This document shows, piece after piece, positions 24,042 to 32,381 of a stretch of 64,000 nt of DNA. The notes below the pieces were generated by a model, which did no database searches, was not told the origin of the DNA, and worked only from the letters and a program-made list of their open reading frames with translations. Positions within the stretch are counted from its first letter, which is position 1. The number at the start of each line of letters is the position of its first letter. This DNA comes from Halomonas sp. Bachu 37 (GTDB taxonomy: Bacteria > Pseudomonadota > Gammaproteobacteria > Pseudomonadales > Halomonadaceae). The stretch is from NCBI RefSeq assembly GCF_039691755.1, contig NZ_CP137552.1, positions 2,170,001 to 2,234,000 on the forward strand, given 5' to 3'. The position numbers and the translations under genes are program-made.

Positions 24042-24386
24042 ATGCTGACTCTCTATACCATCAAGACCTGCGATACCTGCCGCAAGGCCAAGAAGGCGCT
24101 GGAAAGCAAGGGCCTGCCCTTCCAGACTCATGACTTGCGCGAAGACGGGCTTTCCGCCAGCTTGCTGGAGCACTTTCTCGAACATGTGCCGGTACTGGCA
24201 CTGGTCAACAAGCGCAGCAAGACCTGGCGCGACCTGCCTGCACAGGCCAAGGAGAACCTGGACGCCAATTCCGCGCGCGAATTGATGCTGGCCAATCCCA
24301 CCCTGCTCAAACGCCCCCTGCTGGATACTGGCGAGGAGATACGGATCGGCTTTCGCGAAGGCGACTACGACAACCTGCACGGCTGA
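24042..24386 (+). CDS. ArsC/Spx-family thioredoxin-fold protein
   Basis: A 114-aa member of the ArsC/Spx/YffB family. It starts MLTLYTIKTCDTCRKAKKAL, with a CxxC (Cys10-Cys13) at the first helix, and keeps the family feature LVNKRSKTWRDL and a NPTLLKRPLL block, which binds glutathione or anions in relatives. It follows dapC by 2 bp with GGAG upstream. In E. coli the homologue yffB also sits directly before dapE. Arsenate reductase activity is not established for this branch, so the exact role is unknown. Confidence 0.85.
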   Translation: MLTLYTIKTCDTCRKAKKALESKGLPFQTHDLREDGLSASLLEHFLEHVPVLALVNKRSKTWRDLPAQAKENLDANSARELMLANPTLLKRPLLDTGEEIRIGFREGDYDNLHG

Positions 24387-24460
24387 GCGGCTGTCCCGCG
24401 ACTCGGCTCTCAGCGACACCATACGTAACGACATCTTTCACAAACACAGGACACTGAATC

Positions 24461-25486
24461 ATGCTGAGCTTTGCGCTTGGAATCGGCACCCAGAACACCC
24501 AGGGCGACTGGCTGGAAATCTACTACCCCCAACCCCTGCTCGAGCCCGAAGAGAGTCTGGTCAGTGCCGCCAGGGAAGCGCTGGACGCCGGGCAAGGCAA
24601 TGCCACCGTCAGTTTTCTCCCGGAGCAGTGCGCCGCCCTAGCCAAGGCCCTGGAAGCGGCGGGACACAGCGAGCAGGCGGAACTCGCCGAGGCACTGGCG
24701 TCGAGCAAGCGTCCCCTGGTGGCGATGTTCCTGGAGACCGACATGGCGCCCAAGAGCGTGGCGGAGGTCTACCTCAAGCTCCATTTGCTGTCGCACCGCC
24801 TGGTCAAGCCCCATGGCCTGGATCTTACCGGCATGTTCGGCCTGCTGCGTAACATCGCCTGGACCAACGAGGGTGCCATCGACATCGAGGAGCTTCCCGC
24901 CCGGCGCCTGAAGGCCCGCCTGGAAGGCCGCGCGTTCTCCGTCGATTGCGTCGACAAGTTCCCCAAGATGACCGACTACGTGGTGCCCGGCGGCATTCGT
25001 ATCGGCGATACCAGCCGGGTGCGCCTGGGCGCCTATCTGGGCGAAGGCACCACGGTGATGCACGAAGGCTTTGTTAACTTCAACGCTGGCACCGAAGGCC
25101 CTGGCATGATCGAAGGGCGTATCTCCGCCGGCGTTATGGTGGGTAAAGGCTCAGATCTCGGCGGCGGCTGCTCCACCATGGGCACGCTCTCCGGCGGCGG
25201 CAACATCGTCATCAAGGTGGGCGAAGGTTGCTTGATCGGCGCCAATGCCGGCATCGGCATTCCCTTGGGCGACCGCTGCACGGTGGAGGCCGGGCTCTAC
25301 ATCACCGCCGGCGCCAAGGTCACGGTACTGGACGACCAGGGCCAGGAAGTCGATACCGTGAGCGCCCGCGAACTGGCCGGTCAGAGCGACCTGCTGCTGC
25401 GGCGCAATTCGCAGAACGGCCGCATCGAGTGCCTGACCAACAAGAGCGCCGTGGCCCTCAACGAGGCGCTGCATGCCCATAACTGA
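24461..25486 (+). CDS. dapD: 2,3,4,5-tetrahydropyridine-2,6-dicarboxylate N-succinyltransferase (long form)
   Basis: Succinylates tetrahydrodipicolinate using succinyl-CoA, opening the succinylase branch of lysine/DAP synthesis. At 341 aa it is the long form found in Pseudomonas, not the 274-aa enterobacterial type. An N-terminal alpha/beta domain (to about 165) is followed by hexapeptide-repeat beta helix ([20 protein letters not shown], then [20 protein letters not shown]). It overlaps dapE by 14 bp. Confidence 0.94.
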   Translation: MLSFALGIGTQNTQGDWLEIYYPQPLLEPEESLVSAAREALDAGQGNATVSFLPEQCAALAKALEAAGHSEQAELAEALASSKRPLVAMFLETDMAPKSVAEVYLKLHLLSHRLVKPHGLDLTGMFGLLRNIAWTNEGAIDIEELPARRLKARLEGRAFSVDCVDKFPKMTDYVVPGGIRIGDTSRVRLGAYLGEGTTVMHEGFVNFNAGTEGPGMIEGRISAGVMVGKGSDLGGGCSTMGTLSGGGNIVIKVGEGCLIGANAGIGIPLGDRCTVEAGLYITAGAKVTVLDDQGQEVDTVSARELAGQSDLLLRRNSQNGRIECLTNKSAVALNEALHAHN

Positions 25487-26648
25487 GTCCGACGATCTCT
25501 CACCGACGCTGGCCCTGGCCTTCGAGCTGTTACGGCGCCCGTCGGTCACGCCCGATGACGAAGGCTGCCAGGCGCTGCTGATAGAGCGCCTGGAGCGTCT
25601 GGGTTTCCATGTGGAGCAGCTGCCGTTCGGCGATGTGAAGAACTTCTGGGCGGTACGCGGCCATCACGGCCCGGTGCTGGCCTTCGCCGGGCACACCGAT
25701 GTCGTGCCCAGCGGCCCTCACACCAACTGGGAATTCCCGCCGTTCACCCCCTGCATCGACGACCAGGGCATGCTGTGCGGACGCGGCGCGGCCGACATGA
25801 AAGGCAGCCTGGCGGCAATGGTCACGGCGGTGGAGCGTTTCTTGAGCGACTACCCGGACCACGATGGCCGCATTGCCTTCCTCATCACCTCCGATGAAGA
25901 AGGCCCGGCGGTGGATGGCACCCGCGCCGTGGTCGAGCACCTGCGCGAGCGCCATGAGCGCCTGGATTACTGCATCGTCGGCGAGCCTTCCTCCACCGAC
26001 GTGCTCGGTGACGTGATCAAGAACGGTCGCCGTGGCTCGCTGGGTGGCATTCTGCATCTCAAGGGGGTCCAGGGCCACGTGGCCTACCCGCACTTGGCGC
26101 GCAACCCGATCCACCAGGCGCTCCCGGCACTCGATGCACTGGTCAACGAGCACTGGGACGAAGGCAACGACTTCTTTCCCGCCACCAGCTTCCAGGTTTC
26201 CAATATCCGCGCCGGTACCGGGGCGACCAACGTGATTCCCGGCGAAGTGGAAGTGGTATTCAATTTCCGCTTCTCCACCGAAGTCACCCACTTGCAGTTG
26301 CGTGAACGGACCCAGGCGATCCTGGACGGCTTCGGTCTGGAGTACCATATCGACTGGACGCTCAATGGCGAGCCATTCCTCACCGCCGAGGGTGCGCTGG
26401 TCGAAGCCTCCCTCGCCGGTGTGGAGGAAGTGCTCGGCAGGCGCCCGCAGCTTTCCACCAGCGGCGGCACCTCCGATGGGCGCTTCATTGCCACCCTCGG
26501 CGCTCAGGTGGTGGAGCTCGGGCCGCTGAACGCCACCATCCACAAGGTCAACGAGCGCGTACTCGCCAGCGACCTGGACGAGTTGAGCCAGGTCTACGAA
26601 GCGGTCCTGCGCCACCTGTTCGTTTCACCCGCCGGTTCGAGGTCATGA
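25473..26648 (+). CDS. dapE: Succinyl-diaminopimelate desuccinylase
   Basis: Zinc-dependent M20 hydrolase that releases LL-diaminopimelate from its succinyl derivative. The 391-aa protein has the zinc ligand His74 in [12 protein letters not shown], the bridging Asp in [13 protein letters not shown], the catalytic pair [12 protein letters not shown], and a dimerization domain (about 190-300). The start lies inside the end of dapD and its stop overlaps the next ORF in ATGA, so the three genes look translationally coupled. Confidence 0.97.
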   Translation: MPITESDDLSPTLALAFELLRRPSVTPDDEGCQALLIERLERLGFHVEQLPFGDVKNFWAVRGHHGPVLAFAGHTDVVPSGPHTNWEFPPFTPCIDDQGMLCGRGAADMKGSLAAMVTAVERFLSDYPDHDGRIAFLITSDEEGPAVDGTRAVVEHLRERHERLDYCIVGEPSSTDVLGDVIKNGRRGSLGGILHLKGVQGHVAYPHLARNPIHQALPALDALVNEHWDEGNDFFPATSFQVSNIRAGTGATNVIPGEVEVVFNFRFSTEVTHLQLRERTQAILDGFGLEYHIDWTLNGEPFLTAEGALVEASLAGVEEVLGRRPQLSTSGGTSDGRFIATLGAQVVELGPLNATIHKVNERVLASDLDELSQVYEAVLRHLFVSPAGSRS

Positions 26649-27034
26649 TGCAACGCTACCCGGATATCGAGATTTACCTGGCCAAGGCGCGTCTCGACGA
26701 CCTCAATGCCTGGCTGGCCACCATTCTGGATGCCCCGCCACTGACGCCCGCCGGCAAGGACAAGTGGAAGACCGAAGGTCGCTGCCAGGGCGAGCGCATC
26801 CCCGTGCTGCTGGTGGAGCAGATCGCCGACGGCTTTTCCAGCCTGTGGTTCGACAGTGGCGACAGCCCCTGGATCACCGACCAGGATTGCGCCCAGCAGG
26901 CGGCCGAACGGCTGGGCGTGGAAGTCCGCTGCTCACTGGGCGGCTGGCATCCTGGAGACGATCCGGACCGCTTCTGGCAGGTGTTTCCCGACGGCCGAGA
27001 AGGTCCGGTCGAGTGGCCGGATTCGGGGCGCTAG
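26645..27034 (+). CDS. Conserved hypothetical protein downstream of dapE
   Basis: 129 aa, no signal peptide or membrane segment, rich in Trp (8 residues) and acidic residues. The C-terminal part has [22 protein letters not shown] do not recognise a domain. The ATG overlaps the dapE TGA (ATGA), so it is translated from the dap transcript. Its codon use and composition match the neighbours, so it is a real gene and not a shadow. A role in DAP synthesis is possible from context only. Confidence 0.75.
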   Translation: MMQRYPDIEIYLAKARLDDLNAWLATILDAPPLTPAGKDKWKTEGRCQGERIPVLLVEQIADGFSSLWFDSGDSPWITDQDCAQQAAERLGVEVRCSLGGWHPGDDPDRFWQVFPDGREGPVEWPDSGR

Positions 27035-27093
27035 TCGCTAGGGTGTGTACGAAAGTCGGCGAGCGCAGGCAGTTCGTGCAAAGCCTAGAAAGC

Positions 27094-27121
27094 AATCGGC
27101 CCCGCCAAGGCGGGGCCGATT
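27094..27121. terminator. Strong hairpin between convergent genes
   Basis: A perfect 13-bp inverted repeat (AATCGGCCCCGCC-AA-GGCGGGGCCGATT) lies between the hypothetical gene ending at 27034 and the convergent cold-shock-domain gene ending at 27143. There is no long T run on either side, but the stem is strong and placed as a bidirectional terminator. Confidence 0.7.
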
Positions 27122-27142
27122 ATCGGGTCACGAGTCGCTGAC

Positions 27143-27697
27143 TCACTCGATGATGCTGACATCATCGGCCTGCAGGCCACGCTCGTTCTTGATCACATGG
27201 TAGCGCACGATCTGGCCTTCGGTGAGCATGCGATTGCCGCGCCCACGAATGGCACGAAAGTGAACGAACACATCATCCCCGTTATCCCGGGTAATGAAAC
27301 CGTAACCCTTATTGGTGTTGAACCACTTCACTTCTCCCTCTTCGCGACCGTCGTTCGGGTCGATCGTGTCATCGTCATCCCACTGCTCGTTCTGCAGATG
27401 GGTATCGGCCTGGCCAGGCACTTGATCGGGGCCGGATTTCTGCGGCACCACTCGCGCTTCCGCCATTGGCGCCGGGGCCATGATGGAGACCGTCAGAGTA
27501 GCGACCAGCAGCAGCAGAAATACGCCGAAGGCCACGGTCAAATAACTCCCCAGTACACCGCTGACCGCTACCGCACCCAACCACTGCTCGGCCAGGAAGC
27601 CATCGGTCACGTGAACCATTGCCGCCAGCACCAGCGGTGCCGGCGCGGCCAGGAGTAAACTAATCAATACACAGCGAAACACAGCTTTTGGATTCAT
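27143..27697 (-). CDS. Membrane-anchored cold-shock-domain protein
   Basis: 184 aa with a two-part design. Two hydrophobic segments (about 7-28 and 40-72) are followed by a flexible acidic linker (75-118, including QWDDDDTIDPND). The C-terminal cold-shock domain (119-184) has GEVKWFNTNKGYGFITR and VFVHFR, that is, RNP1 and RNP2 motifs for single-stranded nucleic acid. The predicted topology keeps the domain in the cytoplasm next to the inner membrane. Ordinary Csp proteins are soluble and about 70 aa. Function unknown; it may hold RNA near the membrane. Divergent from slyX. Confidence 0.85.
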   Translation of the reverse strand: MNPKAVFRCVLISLLLAAPAPLVLAAMVHVTDGFLAEQWLGAVAVSGVLGSYLTVAFGVFLLLLVATLTVSIMAPAPMAEARVVPQKSGPDQVPGQADTHLQNEQWDDDDTIDPNDGREEGEVKWFNTNKGYGFITRDNGDDVFVHFRAIRGRGNRMLTEGQIVRYHVIKNERGLQADDVSIIE

Positions 27698-27800
27698 GGA
27701 TGGTAAAAGCTCTCTTGTTGTAGCAATAACAGACGAAGGACAATACCCAGCTTATCAGGTTCGACAAGACCGGACATAACACATAAGGTTGCAATGTTAC

Positions 27801-28052
27801 ATGATGAACCAGGATTTTTCGCCTGCCGAGCTCGATACCCGTCTAGAGGCGCTGGAAAGCCGCATCGCTTACCAGGAACACTGGCTGGACACGCTGGATC
27901 AGGCCGTGGCCCAGCAGGAAAGACGGCTGGAACGTCTCGAGCAGCTCAGTGCCTTGATGCAGCACCGCCTGCGCGAACAGCAGCAGGCCTGGCAGGATAA
28001 CAATGCCAATGCGACACCCCGACCCGAAGACGAAGTGCCGCCGCACTACTGA
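27801..28052 (+). CDS. slyX: SlyX family protein
   Basis: Small coiled-coil protein of unknown biochemical role, often beside peptidyl-prolyl isomerase SlyD in relatives. It is 83 aa from the ATG at 27801, with AAGG upstream. Its heptad-rich core (LDTRLEALESRIAYQEHWLD and then LDQAVAQQERRLERLE) and the C-terminal PPHY ending are typical of SlyX. A TTG at 27789 would extend it without a ribosome-binding site. No slyD is nearby. Confidence 0.88.
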   Translation: MMNQDFSPAELDTRLEALESRIAYQEHWLDTLDQAVAQQERRLERLEQLSALMQHRLREQQQAWQDNNANATPRPEDEVPPHY

Positions 28053-28108
28053 GCATTTCACTACATCCGCCTGGCAGGTGTCACTGCGAACGCGCCAGGC
28101 ATGGGCGT

Positions 28109-28564
28109 TCAGCCAGCGTCGTTCGCTTCCGCTACCACGGCGCTGCCGTAGATGTCGCGATACTCGTCGGGCAAGCGCTTGGGTCGACCACTGGAGAGAG
28201 CAATACAGGCAAAGCGGGTACGCGCCCGAAGCAGGGTCCTGCCATCTTGCGGGCGCAGCAGCTGAAAGCGCCGGGTGAGACTCAGTCGGCCGTCACACTC
28301 GACGATCCAGGTCGCCAGGCGCAGCTGGTCGCCGGCATGGGCCGGTGCCAGGTAATCCAGCTCATGGCGATGCACGGCCATCGCACGATCGAGCTCACGG
28401 TAACGCGCGAGATCCAGGCCGAGCGCGGCGGAATGTGCCCAGCTGACCTGCTCGACCCAGCGCAGATACTCACTGTTGTTGACGTGGCGATAGGCATCTA
28501 TCGCGGCGTCCTGCACCGTGATATCCAGCACGAATGGGTCCGGTAAATCCCATGACGGTGACAT
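28109..28564 (-). CDS. Acyl-CoA thioesterase, hot-dog fold (4-hydroxybenzoyl-CoA thioesterase-like)
   Basis: 151 aa, cytoplasmic. The start of the hot-dog domain carries the family signature with Asp23 in DAYRHVNNSEYLRWVEQ, the region that hosts the catalytic Asp/Glu in YbgC/FadM-type thioesterases. The rest follows the fold: HRHELDYLAPAHAGDQLRLA, then LTRRFQLLRPQDGRTLLRA. Substrate cannot be told from sequence. It lies 66 bp upstream of rlmI on the same strand and is convergent with slyX. Confidence 0.85.
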   Translation of the reverse strand: MSPSWDLPDPFVLDITVQDAAIDAYRHVNNSEYLRWVEQVSWAHSAALGLDLARYRELDRAMAVHRHELDYLAPAHAGDQLRLATWIVECDGRLSLTRRFQLLRPQDGRTLLRARTRFACIALSSGRPKRLPDEYRDIYGSAVVAEANDAG

Positions 28565-28630
28565 ATTCGGCTCCTTGCATCGGCGACTTCCCGCCGCCCC
28601 GTCGCCAGACGTAAGCGGCCCGGTACGGCT

Positions 28631-29821
28631 TCAGTCGCGGAAGACCCTTACGCCCAGCGCCTTCAGGTAAGAGGTTTCGGGAATCGCCGGGTGAACCGGA
28701 TGATCCGGTCCCTGGTGCCCCTGGAAAATTACCTGCCCATGACGATCCTGATGGCGCACCGCGCCGCGTACCACATCCACCAGGCGCTCCGGCGCCAGAT
28801 GCATCGAGCACGACGCCGACAGCAGCAGGCCGTCGCGCCCCAGCAGGCGCATCGCCTCACGGTTCAGGCGGGCGTAGGCACGCTCGCCGTTGGGGATATC
28901 CTTGCGCTTCTTGATGAAGGCGGGCGGGTCGAGGACGATCACGTCGAACTGCTCGCCATCGGCCTTCAAGGCAGCCAGGGCCTCGAAAGCATCCGCCTCG
29001 CCCACCGCCACCTGCTCATGTAGACCGTTCAGCGCGGCATTATACGCGACCTGTTCCAGCGCTTTGGCCGAGGAATCGATACACAGCACCTCAGAAGCCC
29101 CGTGGGCCGCCGCCTGGATTCCCCAGCCGCCGACATAGCTGAAAACGTCCAGCACGCGCTTGCCCGCCACCTGGCCGTTGAGCCAGGCGCGGTTGATGCG
29201 ATGGTCGAAAAACCAGCCGGTCTTCTGGCCGCTCAGCACGGGCACGGCAAAGCGCACACCGTTCTCCTCCAGCAGCACCTCTTCGGGCAAGGTTCCCTTG
29301 ACCACTTCCACCTGGGACTCCAGGCCCTCCTGGCGGCGGCCGCCGGTATCGTTGCGGAAGACGATCACCTCGGGGCTCAACACCTTTTCCAGGGCATCGA
29401 CGATCTCGTCGGCCAGTGCCTGCATGCCGGCGGTGTTGAGCTGCACGACCAGGACATCGCCGAAACGGTCGATCACCAGCCCCGGCAACAGGTCGCCTTC
29501 GCCATGGATCAAGCGATAGAACGGCGCATCGAACAGTTGCTTGCGCAATGCCAGCGCCTGGTTGAAGCGATGCACGAACAACGACCGATCCAGGCGCATG
29601 GCTGGATCGCGCGACATGACACGGGCGCAGATCAGCGAATGCGGGTTGACATAAGCCACGCCCAGCGTCTTGCCGTTGGACGCCTCCACCAGGGCCGCCT
29701 CGCCGCCCTCGAAGACTTTCAGGGGCGTCGCTTCGGTATCCACTTCATTGGAGTAGATCCACAGGTGCCCGGCTTTCAGGCGGCGGTCGGCATTCTTTTT
29801 CAGGCGCAGACGTTGAGTCAC
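28631..29821 (-). CDS. rlmI: 23S rRNA (cytosine-1962-C5)-methyltransferase RlmI-like
   Basis: SAM-dependent methyltransferase. The 396-aa protein has an N-terminal PUA domain (to about 75, RLRLKKNADRRLKAGHLWIY), a central domain, and a Rossmann catalytic domain with VLDVFSYVGGWGIQAAAHGA, IVLDPPAFIKKRKD and the catalytic cysteine in SASCSMHL. I chose the GTG at 29821 because GGAG lies six bases upstream and gives E. coli RlmI's length; a GTG at 29833 lacks one. It lies 54 bp downstream of mutM. Confidence 0.88.
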   Translation of the reverse strand: MTQRLRLKKNADRRLKAGHLWIYSNEVDTEATPLKVFEGGEAALVEASNGKTLGVAYVNPHSLICARVMSRDPAMRLDRSLFVHRFNQALALRKQLFDAPFYRLIHGEGDLLPGLVIDRFGDVLVVQLNTAGMQALADEIVDALEKVLSPEVIVFRNDTGGRRQEGLESQVEVVKGTLPEEVLLEENGVRFAVPVLSGQKTGWFFDHRINRAWLNGQVAGKRVLDVFSYVGGWGIQAAAHGASEVLCIDSSAKALEQVAYNAALNGLHEQVAVGEADAFEALAALKADGEQFDVIVLDPPAFIKKRKDIPNGERAYARLNREAMRLLGRDGLLLSASCSMHLAPERLVDVVRGAVRHQDRHGQVIFQGHQGPDHPVHPAIPETSYLKALGVRVFRD

Positions 29822-29875
29822 GACAATCTCCACAAACAGTCGGTTGGGCGAAAAAGTTGGTTGGGCGCCGGCAGG

Positions 29876-30706
29876 TCAGTGCTGGCAGCCGGGGCAGAAC
29901 ACACTGGCACGTTGGCCGAGCGCTACCCGTTTAAGTTCACGACCGCACTGGTGACACGGCTGGCCGTGACGACCATAGACGTTCAGGCGTTGGGCGAAGT
30001 AACCAGGCTCGCCCGTGCCGCTGACGAAATCCCTCAGCGTCGTCCCGCCCTGGGTGATCGCCGCCGCCAGCACGTCGCGTGACGCCTGAGCCAGGAGCTC
30101 GTAACGGGCCAGCGAGATACGCCCTGCGGCGCGGCGGGGATCGATCCCCGCCATGTACAGGGCTTCGGAGGCATAGATATTGCCCACCCCCACCACCACG
30201 GCGTTATCCATCAGAAAGGGTTTCACCGCCATGCGACGACCGCGTGACAATTGATACAACCGATTGCCGTCGAAGGCCGGGGAAAGCGGCTCCGGCCCCA
30301 GGTGAGCCAGCCGCTTGTCGTCATGTTCGCCGCCCTGGAGCCAATCCACGAAGCCGAAGCGACGAGGATCGTGGTAGCGCAACACGTGGCCGTTATCGAA
30401 CACCACATCGACATGATCGTGCTTGCGCGGCAGCTCACCGAGCCGGGCAATACGCAGGCTACCCGACATGCCCAGGTGCCAGAGCAGTGTGGCGCTAGCG
30501 CCACCGGCCTGCTCAACGGGGATCAGCAGGTACTTGGCGCGTCGGGCAAGAGGGCCGACTCGGGCACCGATCAGCCGCTGGTCCAGATCAAGGGGCACCG
30601 GCACCCGCAGGCGCCACTGGCGCACCAGGACTTCGGTAATCTCGGCACCTTCCAGATAGGGGGCGATGCCACGGCGCGTGGTCTCGACTTCGGGCAGCTC
30701 GGGCAT
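29876..30706 (-). CDS. mutM: Formamidopyrimidine-DNA glycosylase
   Basis: Removes 8-oxoguanine and other oxidised purines and then cuts the DNA backbone. At 276 aa it is slightly longer than the usual 269. The processed N-terminus is [13 protein letters not shown], with catalytic Pro1 and Glu2 after Met removal. RRAKYLLIP holds the conserved Lys. The C-terminal zinc finger is [18 protein letters not shown] followed by CPGC. It follows rpmG by 121 bp, containing the rpmG terminator, so mutM probably has its own promoter there. Confidence 0.97.
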   Translation of the reverse strand: MPELPEVETTRRGIAPYLEGAEITEVLVRQWRLRVPVPLDLDQRLIGARVGPLARRAKYLLIPVEQAGGASATLLWHLGMSGSLRIARLGELPRKHDHVDVVFDNGHVLRYHDPRRFGFVDWLQGGEHDDKRLAHLGPEPLSPAFDGNRLYQLSRGRRMAVKPFLMDNAVVVGVGNIYASEALYMAGIDPRRAAGRISLARYELLAQASRDVLAAAITQGGTTLRDFVSGTGEPGYFAQRLNVYGRHGQPCHQCGRELKRVALGQRASVFCPGCQH

Positions 30707-30757
30707 GATGAATCGCTCGACTCAGGTCATCGTTGTCGGTCAGTGCAAACCACACGC

Positions 30758-30783
30758 AAGAACCCGGCGGCAGCCGGGTTCTT
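30758..30783 (-). terminator. Terminator after rpmG
   Basis: On the minus strand AAGAACCCGGC-TGCC-GCCGGGTTCTT forms an 11-bp stem with a 4-base loop, 45 bp downstream of the rpmG stop. The T-rich end of the stem (TTCTT) serves as a weak U tract. Confidence 0.75.
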
Positions 30784-30827
30784 GGACAGGCACTCGCCTG
30801 CGGTGAAGCGGATCAAGGCCCGAAGGG

Positions 30828-30983
30828 TTACTTGATCTTGGCTTCCTTGTACATGACGTGCTTGCGGACGACCGGATCGTACTTCTTGAATTCGAACTTG
30901 TCCGGTGTGTTCCGCTTGTTCTTGTCGGTGGTATAAAAGTGGCCGGTACCGGCACTGGACACCAACTTGATCTTGTCGCGCAT
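30828..30983 (-). CDS. rpmG: 50S ribosomal protein L33
   Basis: A 51-residue basic ribosomal protein near the E site of the 50S subunit. It starts at the ATG at 30983 with [19 protein letters not shown], goes on with [18 protein letters not shown], and ends [11 protein letters not shown]. It has no CxxC pairs, so it is the zinc-free form. It lies 24 bp downstream of rpmB, the usual rpmB-rpmG operon. Too short for many gene finders. Confidence 0.97.
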   Translation of the reverse strand: MRDKIKLVSSAGTGHFYTTDKNKRNTPDKFEFKKYDPVVRKHVMYKEAKIK

Positions 30984-31007
30984 GGTTTTACTCTCCCAGG
31001 ATTCAGC

Positions 31008-31244
31008 TTAGATGGCGTCGCCGCGCTTGCGGATATCGGCCAGAACCGTCTCGATGCCTTTCTTGTCGATGATGCGCATGCCCTTGGAAGAGACGCGCAG
31101 CTTGACGAAGCGGCTTTCGGATTCCACCCAGAAACGATGGGTGTGCAAGTTCGGCAAGAAACGACGACGTGTCTTGCGCTGGGAGTGAGAAACGTTATTT
31201 CCAGTCACCGGACGTTTGCCGGTAACCTGACATACCTTGGACAT
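31008..31244 (-). CDS. rpmB: 50S ribosomal protein L28
   Basis: 78-aa ribosomal protein starting at the ATG at 31244: [20 protein letters not shown], then [16 protein letters not shown] and a C-terminal [19 protein letters not shown]. Like L33 it has no zinc CxxC. An open frame runs upstream to 31322 but is not L28-like. It is the first gene of the rpmB-rpmG pair, with a sigma-70-type promoter at 31372-31400. Confidence 0.97.
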   Translation of the reverse strand: MSKVCQVTGKRPVTGNNVSHSQRKTRRRFLPNLHTHRFWVESESRFVKLRVSSKGMRIIDKKGIETVLADIRKRGDAI

Positions 31245-31371
31245 GAGAGCCTCCAACCGCTTGGCGAGTTGTTCAAAACTGGCGGGCAAACCGGAAGAGG
31301 GGGCGGCACCCAAAGGTGTCACGCGTCGTTTAACCCAAGCCCGTTATTCAACCCTAATTCAAAGGTGGCAC

Positions 31372-31400
31372 TTTATACCAGAGCGGCCCCTATTGGGCAA
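31372..31400 (-). promoter_or_regulatory. Sigma-70-type promoter for rpmB-rpmG
   Basis: Read on the minus strand: TTGCCC (31400-31395), a 17-bp spacer, then TATAAA (31377-31372), with TGG just before the -10. Transcription would start near 31365, about 120 nt upstream of the L28 ATG. It lies just downstream of the radC terminator. Confidence 0.7.
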
Positions 31401-31421
31401 GCAAAGCGAGACATTTCCCCT

Positions 31422-31443
31422 AAAAAAGCCCGTTTCACGGGCT
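31422..31443 (-). terminator. Terminator after radC
   Basis: Minus strand AGCCCG-TGAAA-CGGGCT followed by TTTTTT (the stem's last T included), about 34 bp downstream of the radC stop. It separates radC from the rpmB promoter. Confidence 0.85.
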
Positions 31444-31476
31444 AATCGCATACTGTCAACCCCTGCCTTGCTCGAT

Positions 31477-32151
31477 TCATAACCAGCCGCGTTCAGCGAA
31501 CGAGATCACCTCGCCGTCGCCCACCACGAAATGATCGAGAATGCGCACGTCGAAAAGGGCCAGCGCCTGGCTCAGGCGGTCGGTGATACGCCGGTCGGCA
31601 TCGGAGGGCTCGGCCACGCCGGATGGATGATTGTGCGCCAGAATGACCGCCCCCGCACCGAGCTCGAGCGCCCGCTTGGCCACTTCCCGGGGATAGACCG
31701 AGGCGCTGTCCAGGGTGCCGCGAAACAGCGACTCGTAGCGGATGATGCGGTGTTGGGTGTCGAGGAACAGTACGGCGAACTCCTCGTGATCGAGGTGGCG
31801 CATCTGCGAACTCAGATAATGGCGTACCAGTGCCGGCGAGGTCAGGGCGTTGCCGCGGGCCAACTGACTGGCCAGGTGCCGGCGCGACAGCTCCAGGGTG
31901 GCCTGAAGCTGGGCGAACTTGGCCGTACCCAGCCCGTGTTCGGCGCAGAAACGGGCCTGGTCGGCTTCCAGCAACTGGCGCAGCCCCCCAAAAGCGGCCA
32001 GCAGGTCGCGCGCCAGATCCACCGCGGAGCGTCCCGCCACGCCCACGCGTAGAAAGATCGCCAGCAATTCTGCGTCGGAGAGCGCCTGCGGCCCCATGAC
32101 AAGCAGCTTTTCTCGTGGCCGCTCGCCTTCCGGCCAGTGATTGATCCCCAT
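31477..32151 (-). CDS. radC: RadC family protein (JAMM/MPN+ domain)
   Basis: 224 aa. The N-terminal helix-hairpin-helix region (about 1-100) includes [19 protein letters not shown]. The C-terminal MPN domain has the JAMM zinc motif in [15 protein letters not shown], which predicts a metalloprotease-like fold. Despite the name, a repair role has not held up for E. coli RadC, and the function of the family remains unclear. It is divergent from coaBC, as in E. coli and Pseudomonas. Confidence 0.94.
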   Translation of the reverse strand: MGINHWPEGERPREKLLVMGPQALSDAELLAIFLRVGVAGRSAVDLARDLLAAFGGLRQLLEADQARFCAEHGLGTAKFAQLQATLELSRRHLASQLARGNALTSPALVRHYLSSQMRHLDHEEFAVLFLDTQHRIIRYESLFRGTLDSASVYPREVAKRALELGAGAVILAHNHPSGVAEPSDADRRITDRLSQALALFDVRILDHFVVGDGEVISFAERGWL

Positions 32152-32164
32152 CCCCGCTCCCCCT

Positions 32165-32196
32165 ATTTCATACTCGACCTGATTTCATACTCGACC
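32165..32196. repeat. 15-bp direct repeat in the radC-coaBC gap
   Basis: ATTTCATACTCGACC occurs at 32165-32179 and 32182-32196 (17-bp period) in the 230-bp gap between divergent radC and coaBC, just upstream of the radC start. It could be a tandem regulator site or a small duplication. The rest of the gap shows no gene. Confidence 0.6.
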
Positions 32197-32381
32197 AGCC
32201 GTGCTCGATTCCAGCCGACTCGACCCAGTCCCAACACGCGCGTTCATGATTTCGCCATGGGTCGGCACTCGATCCAGGGCGAAGCGAAATTTGGCGCCCG
32301 CCAGTATAACCCGATGCCGAGACGCTGTGCCGCCTACGCAAGCCCCGGCGCGAATGGTATGGTAAGCCTACTGAATGAACG

